Shown in pieces: positions 43,980 to 50,599 of a stretch of 50,599 nucleotides of DNA. Under the pieces are notes generated by a model, which was not told where the DNA came from, searched no databases, and saw only the letters and a list, made by a program, of their open reading frames with translations. The first letter of the stretch is position 1, and every line of letters starts with the position of its first letter. The position numbers and the translations under genes were made by a program. Source of the DNA: Entrophospora sp. SA101 (Eukaryota; Glomeromycota; Glomeromycetes; Entrophosporales; Entrophosporaceae); the NCBI GenBank assembly GCA_958430865.1, contig CAUDNR010004159.1:1-50599 (forward strand), written 5' to 3'.

Positions 43980-46076
43980 ATGACAGAACATTCTTATAGA
44001 TCAAAGAGACCCTCTATTGCAACATTAACAAAAGAAGAATACCGTTATATTGAGCCAGATTCCATAAATGAAGATTTATACTGTTCAATTTGCCATGACG
44101 TTTTTGTTAATGTCAAAAGAACACGTCGTTGTAAACATTTATTTTGTCATTTTTGTATTGCTCAAGCCTTATCTTTGAATAAATCTTGCCCTATTTGTAG
44201 AACACCTTGTCAAGAAAATGAGTTACAAATCTCAATAAAAGTTCAAAATGATTTAGATCAACTAATGGTTTATTGTAGATATCCTGAATGTGATTGGAAG
44301 GGAACTAGGGGAGCGTTAAAAATACATTTAAAAGTAAATAGATATAATTATATAATAATTAAAGTTCATAAATTTATTTAATAATTAATGAAAATTTTTT
44401 TATTAACTTTTTTATTTGATTTCGAAGACAGATTGTCAATTTGTTCCTGTGCGTTGTGATGAACATGAAGATCATCCTGACTGTAAAGAAGTTTTACAAA
44501 GAAAAAACATTGAAGATCATAGAAAAAAATGTTCTTATAAAATGATAAGATGTCCTTTGTGGTGTAATAAAAAATTTTATGACATGGAAACTTTGGAGGT
44601 AAGTTTATAACAATTATTGTTGTTGTCTTTACAAGTTCAAATCATTAGGTTTTAAATTCATTTTTAGGTTAAAAAAGTAAATTTAATAATGTACTTTGTA
44701 ATGAAATTTATTCTAAACTTAAATACCAAATACAATTCAGATTAATTATAATTAATTAAAAATAATACTATTTTTTCCTTTTTAATTAGCAACATCGTGA
44801 AAAAGAATGTGTTAACCGCCAAATTACTTGTCCTCAATGTAATGAAATAATGTTATTCCATGGATTAAAAGAACATGATTTTAATTGTCTAAAGAAACGT
44901 ATACCATGTATACATAAAAATATTCTTGGAAGTTATGGTGGATGTAATGCAGAGTTTGAAAGATGTCAACTTGAGGATCATCTTAGTAATTGTGTTTATG
45001 AACCATTGAAAGATGCATTTCATGGAATTAATAATCATATGACGGCATTGGAAAGGAAAATGGAAATTATTCAAAGAGCCCATAAAGAAGAACTTGATAG
45101 ACTTTCCACACTAAAGCTTCGTTCTGAAGATATAAAAACACCAGAACAATTAAGAAGCATACTAAAATTTAATCCAGCAATTAGGTCCCTACATTTGCTA
45201 GAATTTCAACCAGGATCACAGTGGCAATACTTGACCGAGGTATTACAATCAAATGAAACCATTGAAACCGTTAATTTAAAAGGAAGTGAAATTGAAAAAG
45301 TTGGTTCAGTTTTACTTACAAAAGCTTTAAAAAATAATACCACTATTCATACATTAATAATTCCTGATAATAACCTTTGTGATCAAGGAGTCAGCTATTT
45401 ATCCAAATCTTTAGAAACAAATAAAACTATACGATGTATTGAGTTAGCCGGAAATAATTTTGGTGATAAGGGTATGGAATCATTTTGTCGTGCTTTAGAA
45501 ATTAATATGACTTTGGAAAGCCTTGACTTATCGTGGAATAATATTCATTCCAGAGGCCTTGAATTTTTAAGCAAATTGATTGAACGGCCTTCATGTAGTA
45601 TACATACACTTGATATTAGTAATAATGAGATTGGCCACAAAGGTGTTGAAATTTTAGGAAAAGCTCTTGAACTAAACAAATCTATAATTACACTTAATCT
45701 TGAGCATATTAGAATCGGAAACAAAGGTATAGAAATTCTTTCAGTATCTTTGACGAAAAATAAATACTTGGAAAAATTAATTCTTGCAGAGAATAATATT
45801 GATAATAAAGGAGTAGAGGTTTTATCAGATGCATTGAAAATTAATTCTAGCTTGCATACATTGGATTTGGAGGGTAATATTATTGGAGATTCTGGAGCTG
45901 AAATTTTGATTAAAGCAATGAATAGAGCTGCTCTTATTGCTTTTACTGAAAATAAAGTTGGAACTACAATTTTCACTAAAACAATATTTTTAAGACGTAA
46001 TCAAATAACTAGAGAAGGCATAAAAAAAGCAACCAAAAATGTTGAATTTGTAAGAGTTGTTACAGAAAGAGGATGA
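43980..46076 (+). CDS. RING / TRAF-type zinc finger / RI-type LRR protein, three exons, 603 aa
   Basis: Exons 43980-44333, 44428-44598 and 44790-46076 join in frame. Residues 35-73 form a complete C3HC4 RING (C35, C38, C51, H53, C56, C59, C70, C73), as in E3 ubiquitin ligases. Residues 99-250 hold three or four TRAF-type zinc fingers (CRYPECDWKGTRGALKIHL, CPLWCNKKFYDME, CPQCNEIMLFHGLKEHDFNC, YGGCNAEFERCQLEDHLSNC). A coiled coil follows (about 258-290, LERKMEIIQRAHKEELDRL). From about 325 come eight regular 28-residue repeats of the ribonuclease-inhibitor/NLRC type (for example LESLDLSWNNIHSRGLEFL). Animal TRAFs end in a MATH domain; here LRRs replace it. A ligase with LRR-based target recognition is inferred. 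No NACHT domain is present. The gene is flanked by inverted repeats. Confidence 0.9.
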
Positions 46077-46868
46077 TTCAAAAAATCAATAGTATTATAG
46101 GTGTAGTAATAGCATATATATGATTGTACATACTTAATTGAAAATTTAAAAATTTTCAACTTTTATTTATTTTTTTTAATGCATGTAAAACAATAGAATT
46201 TGATATTTTGCTTAATATTATACATCATCCTTTATTATAATATCTTTTTTTTCTAATGAGAAAATTAAATAAAAACTAATAGCGTGGAATTAACTTGGTA
46301 CCACTTTATATAAAATCAAATAAAATGACAATGGAAGCAATATTTTTGTGCCATCCAATCGTATTTGATTTGATTTTCAAGAAAATGGATCAAGTGAAGG
46401 ACAACAATAATTATACAATATGTTGTATTTTGTTGGGTTATGGAAGTTATTTATTACATTTATAATTGATGTTACTGCTTGACATGGTCATAGTAAACCC
46501 CTAATAGTAAAAAGAATTAGAAACTAAAAGTTAATTTTATCCGGAAAAAAATACTAACAAAGATTATATCATTATCAGCATAGATATGTCAATAATTAAA
46601 AATATCAATAGAAAGTTAACAATAGTTCTAAATGATTTGTGGTGACAAATACAACAGAAGATGCTTTAGTTTATCATAAAATACTTGAACCTGAACCATA
46701 TCATAGTAAACCAGTTATGCTAAATCGGAGAGGACAATTAAACTGTAACACACTATGTTGAAGGTCTAATCGTATAGCTGACTGCGACGAAAAGAAAATC
46801 TCGTTGTCGCTTCTGCATTGAGTCAATTGAAGTCCCTCAGGACTTTCTCCCTCGTTCTCATTTATATA
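46077..46868. other. 3' flank of the RING-LRR gene, no gene seen
   Basis: A+T-rich with no supported frame on the plus strand. The minus-strand frame continuing from repeat copy B runs to about 46701 and may be its second exon (ENEGESPEGLQLTQCRSDN), but its end is not secure. Confidence 0.4.
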
Positions 46869-47215
46869 CAAAAAAATGTTCCTGATTGACATCACGGTTC
46901 CAGAGGGTTTGGCATATATGTATTTACGTTGTATGACAAAAAGAATTTTGCACAATTGAGTTTTTACATATCCGGAGCGTCTAAAACCATTGAGGATTAC
47001 AAAACCATCACATTTCGCATTTAATAGTTCTAAATTCATTTACAATTTTACTCTACATCTTTTTCTCAACTCTTACCTTAGTTGCTTTGTAGGACCGGAA
47101 GAACAACCTTTAGAACTTGAAGAGAAAGGGGACATAGCTTCCGCCCGTTACTATCTCGCAGTATTCACAGCATAAAAATTTGATTAAACCAGTCCTATTA
47201 TTAGTAATAGTGATA
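46869..47215 (-). repeat. inverted duplicate, copy B
   Basis: The minus strand here repeats copy A (43228-43560): GGTTTAATCAAATTTTTATG, CTGTGA, GTAACGGGCGGA, GTAGAGTAAAA, TTTTGTAATCC, GCTCCGG, GTCATACAACGTAAA, GCCAAACCCTCTGGAAC occur in the same order with small indels. A frame (47039 down to 46701) stays open for 112 codons in this copy. The two copies point toward each other around the RING-LRR gene. Confidence 0.65.
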
Positions 47216-48300
47216 ATACTGTATCTTTTACCTTGAAATCGAATACTACTATTATTAAACGTGAATTTAACAGCTCAATAAATAGTGATAGTTTGAAAAC
47301 GACCATGTAATGATAAGTGAGGGGTTTAGATTAAGGTCTATCTTTAATATTATTAAAATATAAAGATTGATGATGTTTACTACCTGAATAAAATAAATAA
47401 TATATCAGATAAGTTTTCACGCGACTCACATGTCCACATGTGGTGGTATACTAGAAACGTGATATTTTGCAAAATTTAGGAAAAAAGGATTGCTAGTTGA
47501 AAGTCCCTTATGACGTACGTTATCACTTTTAGTGACATATTATACATTCTCAACAAGTTAGTTTGAAGCATTCACCCAATTAGAAGTATATATTCTAGTT
47601 TTATAATATTTGAAATACAGCAAGATAGAGAAATGATGATACTGACAAATATATTTATCTATTGGAAATCTTCGCTTTCGATTTGCTAAAACTTACATTC
47701 AAATTCTTCTGTAGTTCATCATTATTACGTTCGTTTTCATCAAGGGAACGTTGCTCACATCAAAAATATCAAAAAGGGTTGGATTGAGAAAGTTTTTATA
47801 GAGAATCTTCATTGTATTTTTTTGATCAAAGAAAAGCCCGTGTAAAATTAAATCATTAATTTAATTGCATGACTTATTTCTTTCGCAATGTGATATCTCT
47901 GTACACCTAGCATTTATTTCGCGTTGATTAAACACATGACCTGTAGAATAAAGGCTTTCAATCCAATAACTGCGCTTTGATTTTAAAAATAAGAAGCTAA
48001 TTATTCCACTTTGATTGTTAACTTCAGATTAATTGGGAGAGACGAGAATGGAGGTAATTTTAGTTTGGATATATTTAGATTGATTTAATTTTTTAGTTGG
48101 GACAATTTTTATAGTTGAAAAATCTTAATGTCTTGATAAAATTAATTAGGCCACACTTTTATGTACGTGAGAAATGTTGGGCTGATTGATGTAGAAACTT
48201 TGCAAATAAATTTTATTTTGTTATCTTTTTTATAATATTATATTAAAAATAAATCTTTTCAGCTAGTAGAAAAAAAATTTAATTACATTATTTTTAATTT
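47216..48300. other. intergenic, no gene seen
   Basis: No coding segment can be supported on either strand. Composition is A+T-rich with occasional mixed tracts (47410-47520) that may be old element sequence. Confidence 0.4.
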
Positions 48301-48337
48301 TTGAAAAGAACCAACTAATGATGTTGGTTCTTTTCAA
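48301..48337. repeat. perfect hairpin, 15-bp stem
   Basis: TTGAAAAGAACCAAC (48301-48315) pairs exactly with GTTGGTTCTTTTCAA (48323-48337) around the loop TAATGAT. It lies 380 bp beyond the 3' end of the minus-strand gene. It could be a foldback element or an RNA structure. Confidence 0.7.
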
Positions 48338-48715
48338 CGAATAACACCCTATTTCATAAAAATTCAGTATTAGTTTTAAATAATAAATAAGAAATGTAAG
48401 AGAGCAGAATTCTTACAAAGTATACTTACCACCAAATTGACTTATTTTCCATTTATTATTTTCACAACTGCCACTAATATCTCCATTTAGTTTTGTGAGT
48501 TATTTATATAATAACCATGAATCGTTGTATTAATAATTTAGGAAACCATTTTATATTTTTGTTTATTTTTACATCGATTATTACGATTATTAACAGCCTT
48601 GATTATGCTAGTTTGAGGCTAATTTTTTAAATTTTGTATTAGGGATATAAAGATTTTCAAATATTAATAAATAATAAATAATAAATAATAAATAACATTA
48701 TAATAATAATAATAA
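48338..48715. other. 3' flank of the acidic membrane-protein gene
   Basis: A short tandem tract of ATAATAAATA words lies at 48664-48710 immediately after the stop codon of the minus-strand gene. No other feature is seen. Confidence 0.4.
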
Positions 48716-50034
48716 TCAACCAACCTCTGCGCCTTTTTTGTTGGTATTTAGACCAGGTGACTGTAGGAACCTCAAAGAAGTAACATTTACTTCATTACCA
48801 GCATTAAATTCGATAGTTCTCTCTGTTGACAACGGCGATCCGATTCTTGGACGATACCGTTCATAATTTTCCAATGCTATGTTTTTTTTAAAAAAAAAAC
48901 GTATACATGCATGCATGAATATATGAAAATTTATTTTATCTTTGATATTACACGCGTGTGTGCGTGCGTGTATGTATGAAAATAAATACCTGCACATCTA
49001 GCCATTTCTGCATCTTTGTCTGTTAATTTCAATTTAAACGGCACTCCGTTTTGATTTATTATGTATCTACAAGGAACACCATCATCCGGTGACTTTACTC
49101 TGTTCCTTTGGAAAATGTCAAAAATACGAGAAATCGGTAAAAATACAGGCTGTTGTTGATCAAGTGATGATGCTTGTTTGTTATTTCTTGAACAATGTCG
49201 TCGTCTTCTAAATGGTCTATCAGGTTTTACCTTATAACCGTTATATAGTGCATGCAAATATGTCACTCTTGTTTTATTGTTTCCTGACGATGAGGGTGAT
49301 GATGATGAGGATGATGAGGATGAGGAGGAGGAGGAAGAATATGAATAATTATATGATTTTGAATCATTGACATCATCACAATCAGTTATTATCGTATGGT
49401 CAGATGCTTCTGCGCCATAATTTAAATCATCAAAATCCTCAATATCGGACATTACTGTATCGTTATCAGATTCCATGTCCGTGTTATAAAAATCTTCATA
49501 TTCAGTATCAGACATTATTGTGTCATTATCAGATTCCATACCCGTATCATAAAAATTTTCAGTATCAGATACAATTGTATTCACATCAGATTCTGCACCA
49601 AATAATTCCACAATTTCATTATTATCGACATAATTAAAATGATTGGCACGATTAATGTATTGGTGATTATAAGCGTAATCAGTGGAGAGGCTAGAAGTAA
49701 TTTCTTCCATTTGATCAAATTGATTAAAGTTTTCTATACCATCAGGACCATTGCTGAAACAAAAAATATCGAATATTAATGAATGGAAATATATCATATA
49801 TATGAATGCATGTATCGATCAACATTTTTAGAAACTTGATTACCTGTCATCTAATAATTCTTCCGATTCAGATTCTTGAAATGTTGTCATAATCAAAAGT
49901 ACGTATTTCATGACAAGCCATATCACCAAAATCAAAAGAATTGTTACAATATATTTTACAATATTATTTTGACAAGTTAAAGCGGGTTGTACTAATAAAG
50001 GAACTTGGTGTATTTTACTAATCATGTAAGTCAT
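48716..50034 (-). CDS. membrane-anchored acidic repeat protein, three exons, 371 aa
   Basis: Minus-strand exons 49844-50034, 48990-49753 and 48716-48876 join in frame. Residues 27-50 are a single hydrophobic span (YIVTILLILVIWLVMKYVLL) without a cleavable signal, so this is a signal anchor. Next comes a long Asp/Glu-rich region with imperfect repeats of ESDxNTIxSDTExFYxTxM (three to four units), then a run of about 16 serines with one proline, then a basic patch (PFRRRRHCSRNNK) and a better-structured C-terminus (VPCRYIINQNGVPFKLKL ... RYRPRIGSPLSTER). The repeats and Ser run are typical of fast-evolving disordered regions. Function and family are unknown. The last intron contains a TG/CG-rich microsatellite. 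Confidence 0.75.
48950..48980. repeat. alternating purine-pyrimidine (TG/CG) microsatellite in an intron
   Basis: ACGCGTGTGTGCGTGCGTGT and following TATG units lie next to the 5' splice site of the last intron of the acidic-protein gene. Confidence 0.75.
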
Positions 50035-50599
50035 CTTTTTTTTCTTTAAAAAAGGAAATTTTTAAGTATTACGAAGATGATTGTGATTTGTGTATATATA
50101 TATAACAAGTTTTAAAATACTAGGCTATAAATGAGCTGGGCGCTGTAGATCATATATATATATATATGGGGCGCGGAAAATAGATAATCAAAAAGAGATT
50201 TTGACCCAAAAATTCGGTATTTGTATATCGTTTCCATATTTATAAGAAAAATAGGGGCTGTTTTCCAAACAAAATAAAATATATGGGGCATACTAGGAAA
50301 CTACATAGATAGGTTACCCTAAATTTGGGTAAACTTAATATTGAGCGCGCGAATATCATTACCAAAAATGGACGTAATTTGACCATATTAGTGCAGATTT
50401 TCTCTATTAGCCAATTAGATTTTGGATAAATTTTGGGATAACCTATAACAGGAGAGACCGTCCTATATAAGGAATGGATTTTCACAATTGATTTCAATTT
50501 TTTTTATACAGTTTAAAATACATTTACAAGGGTATTACGTAGCCCATTCTTACAATAAATCATGTGCAAATAATTACACAAATTTGAAGCTTTACACTT
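50035..50599. other. upstream region of the acidic membrane-protein gene, then unassigned sequence
   Basis: An (AT)n tract at 50150-50167 lies about 120 bp upstream of the minus-strand start and could act as a TATA-rich promoter. From 50200 the sequence is less biased (GAGCGCGCGAATATC, ACCGTCC words) and includes an imperfect hairpin GTTACCCTAAATTTGGGTAA, but no gene is supported. Confidence 0.4.

Noticed and set aside
45545..45976. Long minus-strand open frame opposite the LRR region
   Set aside because: It is the antisense shadow of regular LRR codons and has no domain of its own.
1..50599. tRNA, rRNA or snRNA genes
   Set aside because: I looked for T-loop GGTTCGANTCC-type words and rRNA cores and saw none; a covariance-model scan could still find something I missed.

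Overview
This window looks like nuclear DNA of a filamentous fungus. It is very A+T-rich, genes are split by many short GT-AG introns (about 50-220 bp), and between the genes lie decayed transposable elements and expanded families. Several remnants (Pif1-like helicase tails, an AEP-primase fragment, kinase-like CRN-type fragments, a transposase family with a D-x-x-x-x-Q-N-K motif) recall what I know of arbuscular mycorrhizal fungi (Glomeromycotina, Rhizophagus-like). That placement is inference; no rRNA or other marker is present.

Layout. 1-10 kb is a graveyard of mobile DNA: Pif1-like helicase and kinase-like remnants, a 1.2-kb element with AACCG-rich terminal inverted repeats, a hairpin, a frameshifted AEP primase divergent from a small Cys/His-rich ORF, and a field of short repeats ending in a perfect 32-nt palindrome. 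10-16.5 kb holds an SDS23-like CBS pseudogene, an intact five-exon ribosomal protein uS12 gene, a kinase C-lobe remnant, a transposase remnant, an ILV1 (threonine dehydratase) pseudogene and an intact two-exon heterotrimeric G-protein gamma subunit. 17-21 kb is repeats plus a second Pif1-like tail.

21.6-30.5 kb carries ordinary genes: NAD-dependent glycerol-3-phosphate dehydrogenase (with an inferred GC-AG intron), a mucin-like single-pass membrane protein, deoxyhypusine hydroxylase with a decayed Tc1/mariner element just past its stop codon, and an RGS-domain protein. After another dead transposase (31.3-32.2 kb), 33.3-38.3 kb holds an ER-retained Cys-Pro-repeat protein ending KDEL, a small acidic/basic protein reconstructed from five exons, and a 15-exon LisH-CTLH-WD40 gene. 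38.3-41.4 kb is a decayed element region. A small RRM-like protein follows at 41.5 kb. At 44-46 kb a RING / TRAF-type zinc finger / ribonuclease-inhibitor-type LRR protein sits between two inverted copies of a roughly 350-bp repeat. The last gene (48.7-50.0 kb, minus strand) is an acidic, repeat-bearing membrane-anchored protein.

The genes do not form an operon-like unit. Two belong to one pathway (G-gamma and RGS, both G-protein signalling) and are 12 kb apart, probably by chance. The most unusual items are the RING-TRAF-LRR protein and its inverted-repeat setting, the Cys-Pro-repeat ER protein, and the primase / Cys-rich ORF / iteron-like repeat neighbourhood at 7.3-9.7 kb. All exon structures were built by eye from splice sites and reading frame, without transcript data.
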